Source: an uncultured Oscillospiraceae bacterium (GTDB lineage Bacteria; Bacillota; Clostridia; Oscillospirales; Ruminococcaceae). Taken from it: 64,000 nt of DNA. This document shows positions 33,992 through 42,938 of the stretch, piece after piece. The stretch is taken from positions 1 to 64,000 of the forward strand of contig URGV01000007.1 in the NCBI GenBank assembly GCA_900547455.1, written 5' to 3'. Position numbers and translations under genes: made by a program. Below the pieces are notes generated by a model that had not been told where the DNA came from, did not search any database, and saw only the letters and a program-made list of their open reading frames with translations. The number at the start of each line of letters is the position of its first letter. Within the stretch, counting starts at the first letter, position 1.

Positions 33992-34042
33992 TTGACACTC
34001 CTATACACTTACTATATTATTATATTTAGAGAAACTTTTCAA
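33992..34042. promoter_or_regulatory. overlapping divergent promoters of ackA and tmcAL
   Basis: Plus strand: TTGACA (33992-33997), 17 bases, TATTAT (34015-34020), reading to tmcAL. Minus strand: TTGAAA (34037-34042), 17 bases, TAATAT (34014-34019), reading to ackA. The two -10 boxes occupy the same bases on opposite strands, so polymerase cannot open both at once. Confidence 0.7.
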
Positions 34043-34166
34043 GAGAAAGACGGCAATATTTTTGGCAAAGACGGGAATTTTCGCCCATTTTCCCGAAAAT
34101 CGGGCGAAAAACGGCTTCCAGCTCGCCAAAAGAGGTTGCGGCTCACCCGGACAGGAGGCATTTGAC

Positions 34167-35363
34167 ATGAAGACGGCAGCCGTTATTGCGGAATATAATC
34201 CCTTTCACAAGGGCCATGCCTGGCAGCTTTCCCAGCTGCGGCAGCGGGGCGCCAACCACATCGCGGTGGTGATGAGCCCGGACTTTACCCAGCGCGGTAC
34301 GCCGGCCATCCTGCCCAAACGGGTGCGCGCGGCGGCGGCCCTGCAGGGCGGGGCGGATCTTGTCCTCGAGCTGCCGGTCTGTTACGCCTGTGCGGGGGCG
34401 CAGGGCTTTGCGTTTGGGGCGGTGCAGCTGATCGGGGCGATGGGCTGTGTGGACTGGCTCGGCTTTGGCGCGGAGGACGCCGACCTGGCCCTGCTCGAGC
34501 AGGCCGCCAACGCCCTGGAGCACCCGCAGGTGCAGCTTGCCCTCAAGGAGGAACTGGCGGCGGGCATCACCTTTGCCAGGGCACGGGAGCGCGCGGTGGG
34601 GAGGGTGTTTGGAGAGCGGGTGTCGCAGATTCTGCAGCAGCCGAACAACATCCTTGCGGTGGAGTATCTGGCGCAGCTGCGGGGCTTGTCCCCCGAGCGA
34701 CGTCCGCAGGCGGTACCGTTGGAGCGGGTCGGCAACGCCCACGACGGCGCGCCGGTGCAGGGCTTTGCCTCGGCCAGCTACCTGCGGGGCTTGCTGCTGG
34801 CAGGGGAATGGGAGCAGGCGGCGGAGTACCTGCCCGATTTTGCCCTCCATCTCTACCGGCAGGCGGCGAAGGAAGGCAAGCTCGCCCGGATGGAAAACGG
34901 GGAGCGCGCGGTGCTTTCCGCTCTGCGGCAGATGAGCCGGGAGGAGCTGGCGGCCCTGCCCGACCTTTCCGAGGGGATCGAGAACCGGCTGTATGCAGCG
35001 GCGCAGAAGGCTTGTTCGCTGGAGGAACTGTACGAGCAGATCAAAACCAAGCGTTACCCGCTCTCGCGGGTGCGTCGGCTGGTGCTGGCGGCCTTTTTGC
35101 AGATACCGGCGCAGGCGCATCAAACCCCGCCGCCCTATCTGCGGGTGCTGGGGATGAACGAACGGGGCCGGGAGATCCTCTCCCGCATGAAGCGGACCGC
35201 CTCGCTGCCGGTGTCGGTGAGCCTTTCGCGTCTGGCGCAAAGCTCATCCGAAGCGGCGGCGCTTGCCGCCCTGGAGGCCGCCTGCGCCGACCAGTACGGT
35301 CTGTTCACCGAGCGGATTTTCCCCTGCGGGCTGGACTACAGCGAGCCGGTGGTGAAGGGGTAG
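34167..35363 (+). CDS. tmcAL: tRNA(Met) cytidine acetate ligase
   Basis: A 398-residue nucleotidyltransferase-like protein starting MKTAAVIAEYNPFHKGH; HKGH at 14-17 is the HxGH ATP-binding motif. The TmcAL (YlbM) family activates acetate with ATP to form ac4C at the wobble base of elongator tRNA-Met. The ATG at 34167 has an ACAGGAGG site; an upstream in-frame start does not. Divergent from ackA, with a shared promoter region, and followed 26 bases later by a phosphorylase-like gene. Use of free acetate links it functionally to its neighbour. Confidence 0.93.
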   Translation: MKTAAVIAEYNPFHKGHAWQLSQLRQRGANHIAVVMSPDFTQRGTPAILPKRVRAAAALQGGADLVLELPVCYACAGAQGFAFGAVQLIGAMGCVDWLGFGAEDADLALLEQAANALEHPQVQLALKEELAAGITFARARERAVGRVFGERVSQILQQPNNILAVEYLAQLRGLSPERRPQAVPLERVGNAHDGAPVQGFASASYLRGLLLAGEWEQAAEYLPDFALHLYRQAAKEGKLARMENGERAVLSALRQMSREELAALPDLSEGIENRLYAAAQKACSLEELYEQIKTKRYPLSRVRRLVLAAFLQIPAQAHQTPPPYLRVLGMNERGREILSRMKRTASLPVSVSLSRLAQSSSEAAALAALEAACADQYGLFTERIFPCGLDYSEPVVKG

Positions 35364-35389
35364 AGTTTTTACAGAAGGAGGGTCTTGAG

Positions 35390-36211
35390 ATGACAGATAG
35401 AATGAAGGAAATTTTGGAAAATGTGCATCGCTTTAATGTCGACAATCTGGCCTATGTCAATTTTGGACTGGAGCAGGAAACGGTGTATGACGCGCTGGTG
35501 GTTGCCCCGTCCTACAGCCCGGACAAAATCCTGAAGGATGCCCGCTTCCAGGTCACAGAGTTGGGGTCGAGGAGCTATTGCACAGGCTTTCTGGTGAAAA
35601 AGGACGGACTGAAAATCGCATGGATTAAGACGGCGGCCGGGGGCTGCAACATGCTGGATTATCTGCTCATCTGCGGCGAGCTGCACTTTCAAAAGCTGAT
35701 CTTCATCGGGGCGGTGGGGGCCCTCAAACCGGAATTTCAGATTGGGGAAATCTGTACGCCTAGCTATTCGATTGCGGGGACGTTGGCCAATACCTATTTG
35801 AAGAAGAGCCTGCGGGATTATGTTCCCTTTGAAAAGGTCTATCCGGCCCCCGATTTTATCCGGCAGGTGTTGGAACTGGCGGAAGGAAAGGGAATTCCCC
35901 TCAGACAGGCCAGCGTCTTCTGCACCGATTCCATCGTCATGGAGTACACGCATCTGGAGGAGATCAGAGCATTCGGCACCGACCTGATCGAGATGGAGAC
36001 CGCCACCTTCTATGAGATCGGGAGATTGATGGAGGTCCCCTCGATTGCTTTGCTGGTGGTGTCGGATAACTCGGCGACCGGCGTTCCGCTGGTCGGGAGG
36101 GATGAACAGACCGAACGGGTGTATCAACATGCTCGATCTGTTCTTTTGCCGCAGTTGATCGAGAGCATTGTGCGGGAGATCCCGTCCGGAGGTTCTGAAG
36201 GAGAACGATAG
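35390..36211 (+). CDS. nucleoside phosphorylase-like protein
   Basis: A 273-residue protein of the PNP/UDP phosphorylase superfamily: the phosphate-binding GAVGALKPEFQIGEI stretch and the sugar-site motif DLIEMETATFYEIG are visible. It should split a purine or related nucleoside with phosphate, but the long N-terminal part and low similarity leave the base open. The ATG follows GAAGGAGGG. Probably co-transcribed with tmcAL and the acetyltransferase gene. Confidence 0.82.
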   Translation: MTDRMKEILENVHRFNVDNLAYVNFGLEQETVYDALVVAPSYSPDKILKDARFQVTELGSRSYCTGFLVKKDGLKIAWIKTAAGGCNMLDYLLICGELHFQKLIFIGAVGALKPEFQIGEICTPSYSIAGTLANTYLKKSLRDYVPFEKVYPAPDFIRQVLELAEGKGIPLRQASVFCTDSIVMEYTHLEEIRAFGTDLIEMETATFYEIGRLMEVPSIALLVVSDNSATGVPLVGRDEQTERVYQHARSVLLPQLIESIVREIPSGGSEGER

Positions 36212-36253
36212 GAGCACGGAACAAATCTTCCAAAAGTACCAGGAGGAAAAAAG

Positions 36254-36706
36254 ATGAAGATAATAGAAATGCAGCATCGAACACCGCAGCAGATCGCGCA
36301 GCTGGTGGAGGTCTGGGAATCCTCTGTCCAGGCAACCCACCATTTTTTATCGGACGCCGAGGTCGAGCAGATCAAGCAATATGTCCCGCAGGCGCTGACC
36401 GAGGTGGCCCACCTGTTTGTGGCGCAGCAGGGGGAACAGCCGGTGGGCTTTATGGGAATCGAAAAGGACTCTCTGGAAATGCTCTTCCTCGACCCGCAGG
36501 CGAGGGGCAAGGGGCTGGGAAAACAGCTCCTGCAGGAGGGAATTGCGCGCGGGGTGCGCAGGCTGACGGTCAACGAGCAAAACCCGCAGGCGCGTATCTT
36601 TTATGAGCACATGGGATTTCGGGTTTACAAAAGGACAGATTGCGACGAGCAGGGCAATCCCTACCCGCTGCTCTATATGGAACTTACGAAAAAAAGAGAA
36701 GCATGA
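36254..36706 (+). CDS. GNAT family N-acetyltransferase
   Basis: A 150-residue acetyltransferase with the acetyl-CoA loop near residues 80-90 (DPQARGKGLGKQLL, containing RGKGLG) and the C-terminal NPQARIFYEHMGF stretch typical of GNAT proteins. AGGAGG precedes the ATG. It most resembles YjgM/YiaC-like small-molecule or protein acetyltransferases; the substrate is unknown. Third gene after tmcAL. Confidence 0.88.
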   Translation: MKIIEMQHRTPQQIAQLVEVWESSVQATHHFLSDAEVEQIKQYVPQALTEVAHLFVAQQGEQPVGFMGIEKDSLEMLFLDPQARGKGLGKQLLQEGIARGVRRLTVNEQNPQARIFYEHMGFRVYKRTDCDEQGNPYPLLYMELTKKREA

Positions 36707-36749
36707 AGAACCTTTGTGCGATGATTGCAAAACAGGAGGGAATCTCAAT

Positions 36750-37088
36750 ATGACAACTTTCGTTACAGCCTTACTTTATTTTGTTCTTGCTGCAGTTCTG
36801 GGAATTTTAGCGTTTGTCTTAAAAAAGAAACACACGCCATTTCCCGACTTCCGAGTGGGCTACCACCACCGGGAACTGATGGAGAGCGCACAAAAATGGG
36901 AGTACGCAAACCGCATAACGGGGAATTTATGTGCTCTGTTTGCGGCTGTGGCTCTCATCCTTGCTATCGTTTTACTGGTCGTGAAAATTGAAGGAAGGCT
37001 TGCTCTTTTACTTTTCTTCTTTTTCTCGTTTCTTTCCATCGCCGCGATTTTGGCGCTGCCGGTATTGCTGTCAAAAAAATTGGATTAG
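36750..37088 (+). CDS. SdpI-like small membrane protein
   Basis: A 112-residue protein with three hydrophobic segments and a loop (VGYHHRELMESAQKWEYANR) resembling the GYRT...W.. loop of SdpI-family proteins, but degenerate. The start at 36750 follows AGGAGGG. Follows the acetyltransferase gene by 43 bases. Whether it confers immunity to anything is unknown. Confidence 0.72.
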   Translation: MTTFVTALLYFVLAAVLGILAFVLKKKHTPFPDFRVGYHHRELMESAQKWEYANRITGNLCALFAAVALILAIVLLVVKIEGRLALLLFFFFSFLSIAAILALPVLLSKKLD

Positions 37089-37114
37089 AGCGAGTTTCTA
37101 TCCAAAACGTCTTG

Positions 37115-37145
37115 AAGCGGAGACCATACAAGGCCTCCGCTTTTG
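37115..37145. terminator. terminator between the SdpI-like gene and spmB
   Basis: AAGCGGAG pairs with CTCCGCTT around an 12-base loop, with TTTTG on the plus strand. Confidence 0.6.
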
Positions 37146-37146
37146 T

Positions 37147-37668
37147 TCACCCCATCAGCCACCGCACCGCCGCCGCGCTGGCGACAAAGCCCATCAGGTC
37201 GGCGCACAGCGAGGCGGGCGCGGCGTAGCGGCTTTTTTTGATGCCCGCCGCCGAGCAGTACAGGGCGATGGTGTAGAAGGTGGTCTCGGTCGAGCCCATC
37301 AGCACGCTGGCAATCTGTCCGGCCTGGCTGTCCGGGCCAAACTGGGAAAGAATATTCTGGAACACCACCAGCGCCCCGCTGCCGGACAGCGGCCGCAGCA
37401 GGGTCAGGGGGATAATCGGCTCCGGCAGCCCCAGCAGGCTGGCCGGAGCGCTCAATGCCCGGGACAGCAGCTCTAGCGCGCCGGAGGACTGAAAGACGCT
37501 GACCGCCAGCGTCAGCAGCATCAGGGAGGGGAACATATCCAGCACCACCTGCAGCCCCTCTCGCACACCCCTGGCAAAGGCGGAGAGGAGATCCACCCGC
37601 TGGACAAGCGCCCCCAAAAAGACCATGCACAGCACCAGCGGCACAATGAGGTTGGAGAAAAAGCTCAT
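37147..37668 (-). CDS. spmB: spore maturation protein SpmB
   Basis: A 173-residue polytopic protein with the nucleoside-recognition (Gate) domain found in SpmA and SpmB. The stretch LMGSTETTFYTIALYCSAAGIKK is characteristic of SpmB. The start MSFFSNL follows a GAAGGGGG site and overlaps the spmA stop (ATGA). With SpmA it is needed for core dehydration of spores in Bacillus and Clostridium, which points to sporulation in this organism. Confidence 0.92.
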   Translation of the reverse strand: MSFFSNLIVPLVLCMVFLGALVQRVDLLSAFARGVREGLQVVLDMFPSLMLLTLAVSVFQSSGALELLSRALSAPASLLGLPEPIIPLTLLRPLSGSGALVVFQNILSQFGPDSQAGQIASVLMGSTETTFYTIALYCSAAGIKKSRYAAPASLCADLMGFVASAAAVRWLMG

Positions 37669-38294
37669 CGGCGGCACCCCCTTCGGGCACAGGTGCCGGG
37701 ATGCGGCCGGGCAGAGAGCGGGGAGAGGCAAGCCATCGCCTTGGCGGCGATTATCCCGGCGGTCAGCGACAGCGCCGTCGAGACCCAGACCGCGGGAAGA
37801 ATCGCCATCGGTTCAGCCGAGCCGGCCTGCAGGCGCAGCATGGCCGCGGTGGTCGGGATCAGCTGCAGCGAAGCGGTGTTGAGCAGGATGACCAGAATGC
37901 TCTCGTCGCAGGCAGTCTGCCGGTCGGGAGCGCTTTTCTGAAACTCCTGCACCGCCCGGATTCCGGCAGGAGCCGCCGCCGCGCCCAGCCCCAGCAGGTT
38001 GGCGGCAAGGTTTACGCAGACCTCCTGCGCGGCGGCAGAATCCTTTTTGATGCGGGGGAACAGCCGCGAGACAATGGGGGAAAAGAGGTTGGAGAGGGCT
38101 TTTAAAAGTCCGGCCTGCCGGGCTACCTCCATCACACCGCTCCACAGGCAGATGCCGCAGCCGGTGGCGACAGCCAGCTCCACCGCTTTTTGCGGGGAGG
38201 CAAGCAGCGCGGAGCACACCGCGTCCAGCGACCCCTGCAAGATGGCGGTAATCAGAGAAAAGGAAAGAATCAGCACGATCAAAAATCCGAGCAT
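37665..38294 (-). CDS. spmA: spore maturation protein SpmA
   Basis: A 209-residue membrane protein with the same Gate fold as SpmB. Typical stretches are GICLWSGVMEVARQAG and NLLGLGAAAAPAGIRAV, and PTTAAMLRL near the C-terminus. The start MLGFLIVL follows GGGGGCACTGTC; longer readings lack a site. Translationally coupled to spmB. The pair contributes to spore heat resistance in known species. Confidence 0.92.
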   Translation of the reverse strand: MLGFLIVLILSFSLITAILQGSLDAVCSALLASPQKAVELAVATGCGICLWSGVMEVARQAGLLKALSNLFSPIVSRLFPRIKKDSAAAQEVCVNLAANLLGLGAAAAPAGIRAVQEFQKSAPDRQTACDESILVILLNTASLQLIPTTAAMLRLQAGSAEPMAILPAVWVSTALSLTAGIIAAKAMACLSPLSARPHPGTCARRGCRR

Positions 38295-38398
38295 GACAGT
38301 GCCCCCTTGTTTTGATAGGATGTGACACCCCTCGACAGAGAGTAATGAAAAGTTTACATTTTTCACGCAAAGTTTGCATAACCCGCCACCGAATACAA

Positions 38399-38427
38399 TT
38401 GACAGAAACTGGAAAATAAAGTATATT
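38399..38427 (+). promoter_or_regulatory. promoter of the AbrB-like regulator gene
   Basis: TTGACA and TATATT are spaced by 17 bases. Confidence 0.7.
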
Positions 38428-38472
38428 TATCATAAAAAGACGAATCCGGAAAAGAAAAGGGAGTTGGTCAAG

Positions 38473-38727
38473 ATGAAAACGACCGGAATTGTCCGCAAGA
38501 TAGACGAGCTGGGAAGGGTTGTACTGCCGATCGAGATGAGGAAAACGCTGAATCTTCAGATCCGCGACGAGGTGGAGATTCAGATGCAGGATAAATCCAT
38601 CGTGATCAAAAAATACGAGCCGGAAAAGGACAACCGCTGTGTCTTCTGCGCGTCGCAGGAAAATCTGCAGCAGTTTAAGGGCAGCTGGATCTGCGGAGAC
38701 TGCCTGCAGGAGCTTGTGTCAAAATAG
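38473..38727 (+). CDS. abrB: AbrB/SpoVT-like transition-state regulator with zinc-ribbon tail
   Basis: An 84-residue DNA-binding protein. The N-terminal swapped-hairpin AbrB domain (GIVRKIDELGRVVLPIEMRK, about residues 5-50) is followed by a C-terminal pair of CxxC motifs (CVFC, CGDC), a form common in Clostridia. GGGAG precedes the ATG at 38473. It is divergent from spmAB. AbrB-type proteins repress stationary-phase and sporulation genes; whether it controls spmA here is not shown. Confidence 0.9.
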   Translation: MKTTGIVRKIDELGRVVLPIEMRKTLNLQIRDEVEIQMQDKSIVIKKYEPEKDNRCVFCASQENLQQFKGSWICGDCLQELVSK

Positions 38728-38848
38728 TTGGAAGGAACTGGGGAAAAGGGAAGAACTTTCTCTCAAAAAAATATGTGCGCCGCCGGGTGAATAGAACGCG
38801 GCAATCGGTGAAAAATAACATTGTCCTCAAAAACGATAAGGAGATGTT

Positions 38849-39076
38849 ATGATGCTTGATAAACTTGTTTTGGCATTGGTCATCATCGGCGCACTGAACT
38901 GGGGCAGCATCGGGATCTTTCAGTTCGACCTGGTGGCAGCTCTGTTTGGGGGCCAGGCGGCTTTGCTCAGCCGCATTGTCTATACCCTGGTGGCCCTGGC
39001 TGGTGTCTGGGCGATTTCCTTCTTTTTCCGCGACACCGAGGCCAGCCACGAGACAGCACGAGAACGACATATATAG
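38849..39076 (+). CDS. DUF378 family small membrane protein
   Basis: A 75-residue protein with two membrane helices and the family motif IIGALNWGSIGIFQFDLV near residues 12-29. Two adjacent ATG codons (38849 and 38852) follow AAGGAG; the second has the better spacing. The role of DUF378 proteins is unknown. It ends at a strong terminator. Confidence 0.85.
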   Translation: MMLDKLVLALVIIGALNWGSIGIFQFDLVAALFGGQAALLSRIVYTLVALAGVWAISFFFRDTEASHETARERHI

Positions 39077-39077
39077 A

Positions 39078-39119
39078 AAAAATCCCCGCCACAGATTGTT
39101 CTGCGGCGGGGATTTTTTT
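39078..39119. terminator. bidirectional terminator
   Basis: AAATCCCCGCC pairs with GGCGGGGATTT, with T7 on the plus strand and a T-rich tail on the minus strand; it separates two convergent units. Confidence 0.85.
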
Positions 39120-39138
39120 GCACGTGTGGGAAAAAGAT

Positions 39139-39372
39139 TTATTTCTCCTTGCGTTTGCACAACAGATTTTTTAACTTGTACATATTGGCGGCGCGGCGGC
39201 GCAGCGTCTTTTCGATGTCCACCTCGATGCGCCCGTCATCATAGACGATGATGCAGCTGCCCTCCTCGGCGTTGGGCGGCAGATTCTTGCGGGGGATGGC
39301 GTCAAAGCCGCCGGTCGGCGTCTCGCAGACCACATACCCCTCCTCAAAGCGGTCGATAATCAGTTCTTTCAT
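39139..39372 (-). CDS. DUF3006 domain protein
   Basis: A 77-residue protein with the DUF3006 pattern: IIDRFEEGYVVCE at the start, a predicted small beta-barrel, and a basic C-terminal helix. This family is usually found beside a secreted ComEC-like metallo-hydrolase, as here (27 bases upstream). It probably acts with that protein, but the role is unknown. Confidence 0.83.
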   Translation of the reverse strand: MKELIIDRFEEGYVVCETPTGGFDAIPRKNLPPNAEEGSCIIVYDDGRIEVDIEKTLRRRAANMYKLKNLLCKRKEK

Positions 39373-39399
39373 CGTGTTTCACCTGTTCCTTTTTTGAGA

Positions 39400-40389
39400 T
39401 TATGGTTTTTCGGTGCGGACAGAGATGGTTTCTCCGTCGCTTGTGAAGGTGATGTTGCCGTCCAGGTCGGTGCGGTAGTATTCGACCCCCATCGCCTCCA
39501 GCTTTTCAATCGTCTCGTCGTGCGGATGGCCGTACTGGTTGCCGCGCCCGCAGGAGATGGAGGCGTATTCCGGCGTCACCGCGTCCAGATATTCCTGGCT
39601 GGAGGAGGTGGAGCTGCCATGGTGGCCCATCGTCATCACATCGCAGTCGAGATCGGCGCCGCTCTGCACCAGCATCTCCTCCATATCCTCCTCCTGGTCG
39701 CCGTTAAAGAGAAAGGAGCTTTCGCCAAAGTCCAGGCGGGTGACCAGCGAGGTGTTGTTCTTGTTGTCGGCGGCCTGCGGGTCCACCGGCCCCAGAACGG
39801 TCAGCACTGCGCCGCTGCCAAGGTCGATGGTGTCGCCTGCGGCGGCGGTGAAGAGGGGAATGTCCTTCTCCTCGATGACGTCCAGCACGTCCTCATAGGT
39901 TTTGGTGGTGGGGATCAGATCGTCCGGCATCTCGCCGAAAAAGACCCCGCCGGGCACGTCGATATTTTCGAGCACGGTATCCATCCCGCCAATGTGGTCA
40001 GAGTCGGGATGGGTGGCCAGCACATAGTCCAGCTCGGTCAGCCCCAGCTGCTTGATAAAGTCCAGTACCTCGTCGCCTTTGTCATTTTCGCCGGCATCGA
40101 TCAGCAGCGAATTCTCCTCGGTGGTGATCAGGATGCTCTCGCCCTGGCCGACGTCAATGACATAGACCTTCAGCTCGCCGGAGGCCGGCAGGGTTGGCGC
40201 GGGCGAGGTGGGACCTCCGTAGAGGATGCGGTCGATAAAGTTCATGCACTCCTGCGCAAACGAGGTGTCGATGCCGATCATGTCGCCGCCAAAGGTGATG
40301 ACGCTCAGGATCACCGCTGCTGCGGCAAAGGCCGAGAGCACCCATTTGGGCAGGTTGCTGTTTTGTTTTCTGCGTCTTCTTTTTGCCAT
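39400..40389 (-). CDS. membrane-anchored ComEC/Rec2-like metallo-beta-lactamase-fold hydrolase
   Basis: A 329-residue protein with a basic N-terminus and one membrane helix (about 15-35), then a metallo-beta-lactamase domain. The metal motif appears as THPDSDH at about 125-131, with VYVIDVGQGESILI before it and MTMGHHGS after it. This matches stand-alone relatives of the ComEC nuclease domain. It is likely exported and may cut DNA or another phosphodiester. Operon with the DUF3006 gene. Confidence 0.87.
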   Translation of the reverse strand: MAKRRRRKQNSNLPKWVLSAFAAAAVILSVITFGGDMIGIDTSFAQECMNFIDRILYGGPTSPAPTLPASGELKVYVIDVGQGESILITTEENSLLIDAGENDKGDEVLDFIKQLGLTELDYVLATHPDSDHIGGMDTVLENIDVPGGVFFGEMPDDLIPTTKTYEDVLDVIEEKDIPLFTAAAGDTIDLGSGAVLTVLGPVDPQAADNKNNTSLVTRLDFGESSFLFNGDQEEDMEEMLVQSGADLDCDVMTMGHHGSSTSSSQEYLDAVTPEYASISCGRGNQYGHPHDETIEKLEAMGVEYYRTDLDGNITFTSDGETISVRTEKP

Positions 40390-40425
40390 AAGGGATGGTT
40401 CCTCCGTCGATGGGATGATGCAGCC

Positions 40426-42399
40426 TTACCGCCGCTTCTGGCGCGGGGAGCGGGTGTCGTTGGTCAGCACGCCGTCGCGGGTGACCACGCTGCCCCGGCG
40501 GGAGCGGTGGGCCGGTGTCTTGGAACGGGCGCTGTTTGTCCGCTGGCCACCTGCTTTTGCCGCCGTTTTGGGCGCTGCTGGCTTGCGCGGGTGGGTGCGG
40601 ATGTATTCGCTGTCCGGCGCGACCAGACAGTCCAGTCCGTAGCCGATCAGGTCCTCGCGGTGGGCGTGGATGAGCGCCTCAATGACCGCGCGGCGGTTTT
40701 CCGGCTTGTAATACTGCAGCAGGGTGCGCTGGTAGAATTTTTCCTGCGCGCTCTTGGGCACATAGACCGGCTCCATCGTCTGCGGATCAAGGCCGGTGTA
40801 GAACATGCAGGTGGAGTTGGTGCCGGGGGTGGGGTAAAAGTCCTGCACCTGCTCGGGGCGCATGTGGTGGCGCTTTAAGTAGAGCGCCAGCTCCACCGCG
40901 TCGGCGATGGTGCAGCCCGGGTGGGAGGACATCAGGTAGGGCACCAGATACTGCTCCTTGCCGATGCGCTTGGTCTCCTCATAAAAGCGCTTGCAGAAGC
41001 GGTCGAAGTCCTGGATGTGCGGCTTGCCCATTTTATCCAGCACGTGGTTGACACAATGCTCGGGGGCAACCTTGAGCTGCCCGCTGATGTGGTGCTGCAC
41101 CAGCTCCTGCAAAAAGGTGGGGTTGGGGTCGGCGTTGAGGTAGTCGTAGCGGATGCCCGAGCGGACAAACACCTTTTTGACCCCCGGCAGTTTGCGCAGT
41201 TTGCGCAGAATGCCGACATACTCCATGTGATCCACCTCCAGCTGCGGGCAGGGCTTGGGCGCCAGGCACTTGCGGTTCTGGCACAGGCCGTGCTTCAGCT
41301 GCTTTTTGCAGGAGGGGTAGCGGAAGTCGGCGGTCGGGCCGCCAACGTCGTGGATGTATCCTTTAAAGTGCGGGTTGTGGGTCATCTCCTCGGCCTCGTG
41401 GACGATCGATTCCTCGCTGCGGGAGACCACCTGCCGTCCCTGGTGGAAGGTGATGGCGCAGAAGTTGCAGTTGCCAAAGCAGCCGCGGTTCTGGATGATC
41501 GAGAACTCGACCTCCTTGATGGCGTCCACCCCGCCCAGCGCCTCATAGGAGGGGTGATAGGTGCGGGTGAAGGGCAGGTCGAATACGCGGTCCAGCTCCT
41601 CCCGGGTGAGGGAGGGCATCGGCGGATTCTGCACCAGGTAGCCGGTGTTGGTCTGCTTTTGCACGATGGTCTTGCCGTAGACCGCATCCTGCCACTCGGT
41701 CTGGATCTGGTGGGCCTTGGCGTAGCTCTCCTTGTTCTCCGAGACCTTGTGGAAGGAGGCGCAGGTCACACTGTCCTTTGGAATCTCATCCTGGGTACAC
41801 AGGTAGCAGGTGCCGCGGATGTCGCGGATTTCATGGATGTCCTTGCCTGCCTTGAGTTGCTCGGTGAGCTGGGCAATCACCTTTTCACCCATGCCGTACA
41901 GCAGCAGGTCGGCCTGCGCGTCGACAAGGATGGAGGGGCGCACCGCGTCGTCCCAGTAGTCGTAGTGGGCAAAGCGCCGCAGCGAGGCCTCCAGCCCGCC
42001 GATGACGATGGGGGAGTCCGGATACAGCTGCCGCAGCTTGCGGGAATAGACGATGGTGGCGCGGTCGGGGCGGCGGCCTGCCTTGCCGCCGGGGGTGTAG
42101 GCGTCATCGCTGCGCTTGCGCTTGGCGGCGGTATAGTGGGCGACCATCGAGTCAATGTTGCCGCCGGTGACCAGAAAGGCGTATTTGGGTGCGCCAAACT
42201 CCATGTAGTCCCGGTCGGAGACCGGCTGGGAGATGATGCCGATCGAAAATCCCAGCGACTCGATGACGCGGGAGATGATCGCCGCGCCAAAGCTGGGGTG
42301 GTCGACATAGGCGTCGCCGATGATATAGACAAAATCCAGCTGATCCCAGCCGCGCGCGGCGGCCTCAGCTTTGGTGATGGGAAGAAACTGAGAGGTCAT
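40426..42399 (-). CDS. YgiQ family radical SAM protein
   Basis: A 657-residue radical SAM enzyme with the cluster motif Cys307-x3-Cys311-x2-Cys314 (RGCFGNCNFC). An N-terminal cobalamin-binding-like region contains the EASLRRFAHYDYW stretch typical of YgiQ, and the C-terminal domain is arginine-rich and basic. Full length for the family. The reaction is unknown. Monocistronic. Confidence 0.93.
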   Translation of the reverse strand: MTSQFLPITKAEAAARGWDQLDFVYIIGDAYVDHPSFGAAIISRVIESLGFSIGIISQPVSDRDYMEFGAPKYAFLVTGGNIDSMVAHYTAAKRKRSDDAYTPGGKAGRRPDRATIVYSRKLRQLYPDSPIVIGGLEASLRRFAHYDYWDDAVRPSILVDAQADLLLYGMGEKVIAQLTEQLKAGKDIHEIRDIRGTCYLCTQDEIPKDSVTCASFHKVSENKESYAKAHQIQTEWQDAVYGKTIVQKQTNTGYLVQNPPMPSLTREELDRVFDLPFTRTYHPSYEALGGVDAIKEVEFSIIQNRGCFGNCNFCAITFHQGRQVVSRSEESIVHEAEEMTHNPHFKGYIHDVGGPTADFRYPSCKKQLKHGLCQNRKCLAPKPCPQLEVDHMEYVGILRKLRKLPGVKKVFVRSGIRYDYLNADPNPTFLQELVQHHISGQLKVAPEHCVNHVLDKMGKPHIQDFDRFCKRFYEETKRIGKEQYLVPYLMSSHPGCTIADAVELALYLKRHHMRPEQVQDFYPTPGTNSTCMFYTGLDPQTMEPVYVPKSAQEKFYQRTLLQYYKPENRRAVIEALIHAHREDLIGYGLDCLVAPDSEYIRTHPRKPAAPKTAAKAGGQRTNSARSKTPAHRSRRGSVVTRDGVLTNDTRSPRQKRR

Positions 42400-42510
42400 G
42401 GATGCTCCTTTTTCGATTCAATGGGGTTGGTTGCGGTTGTAGGACTAGTATACCACAAAACAGGGTGGAGAGCAAAGCGTTTTTGCGTTTGGAAGGCGCG
42501 CAATAAAAAA

Positions 42511-42538
42511 ACCGGATACAGGAAACCCTGTATCCGGT
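42511..42538 (-). terminator. terminator of the rplJL operon
   Basis: ACCGGATACAGG pairs with CCTGTATCCGGT, and T7 follows on the minus strand. Confidence 0.9.
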
Positions 42539-42563
42539 AAAAAGTATCTTTTGAAAAAAGAAC

Positions 42564-42938
42564 TTATTTGAGTTCGATCTCAGCGCCAGCCTCTTCGAGC
42601 TTGGTCTTGATCTCCTCAGCGTCAGCCTTGGAAACGCCCTCTTTGATCGGTTTCGGGCACTCGTCAACCAGAGCTTTAGCCTCTTTCAGGCCCAGGCCGG
42701 TGATCTCTTTAACCAGTTTGATAACGCCCATCTTGGAAGCGCCAGCGCTCTTCAGGATAACGTCAAACTCAGTTTTCTCCTCAGCAGCAGCGGCAGCAGC
42801 CGGAGCAGCAGCAACAGCAACCGGAGCAGCGGCGGAAACGCCGAATTCTTCTTCCAGTGCTTTAACGAGCTCAGCAAGCTCAAGAACGGTCAGTTCTTTA
42901 ACATTCTCAACAAATGCTAAAACTTTCTCAGAAGCCAT
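42564..42938 (-). CDS. rplL: 50S ribosomal protein L7/L12
   Basis: A 124-residue stalk protein: N-terminal dimerisation region, an Ala-rich hinge (about 38-52), and the C-terminal factor-binding domain with [20 protein letters not shown] and [12 protein letters not shown]. Strong ribosome site (GGAGGTACTATC). Second gene of the rplJL operon. Codon use is strongly biased, as expected for a ribosomal protein. Confidence 0.98.
   Translation of the reverse strand: MASEKVLAFVENVKELTVLELAELVKALEEEFGVSAAAPVAVAAAPAAAAAAEEKTEFDVILKSAGASKMGVIKLVKEITGLGLKEAKALVDECPKPIKEGVSKADAEEIKTKLEEAGAEIELK

Noticed and set aside
40921..42540. A 539-codon frame antisense to the YgiQ gene
   Set aside because: YgiQ motifs are intact on the minus strand; this is a coding shadow.
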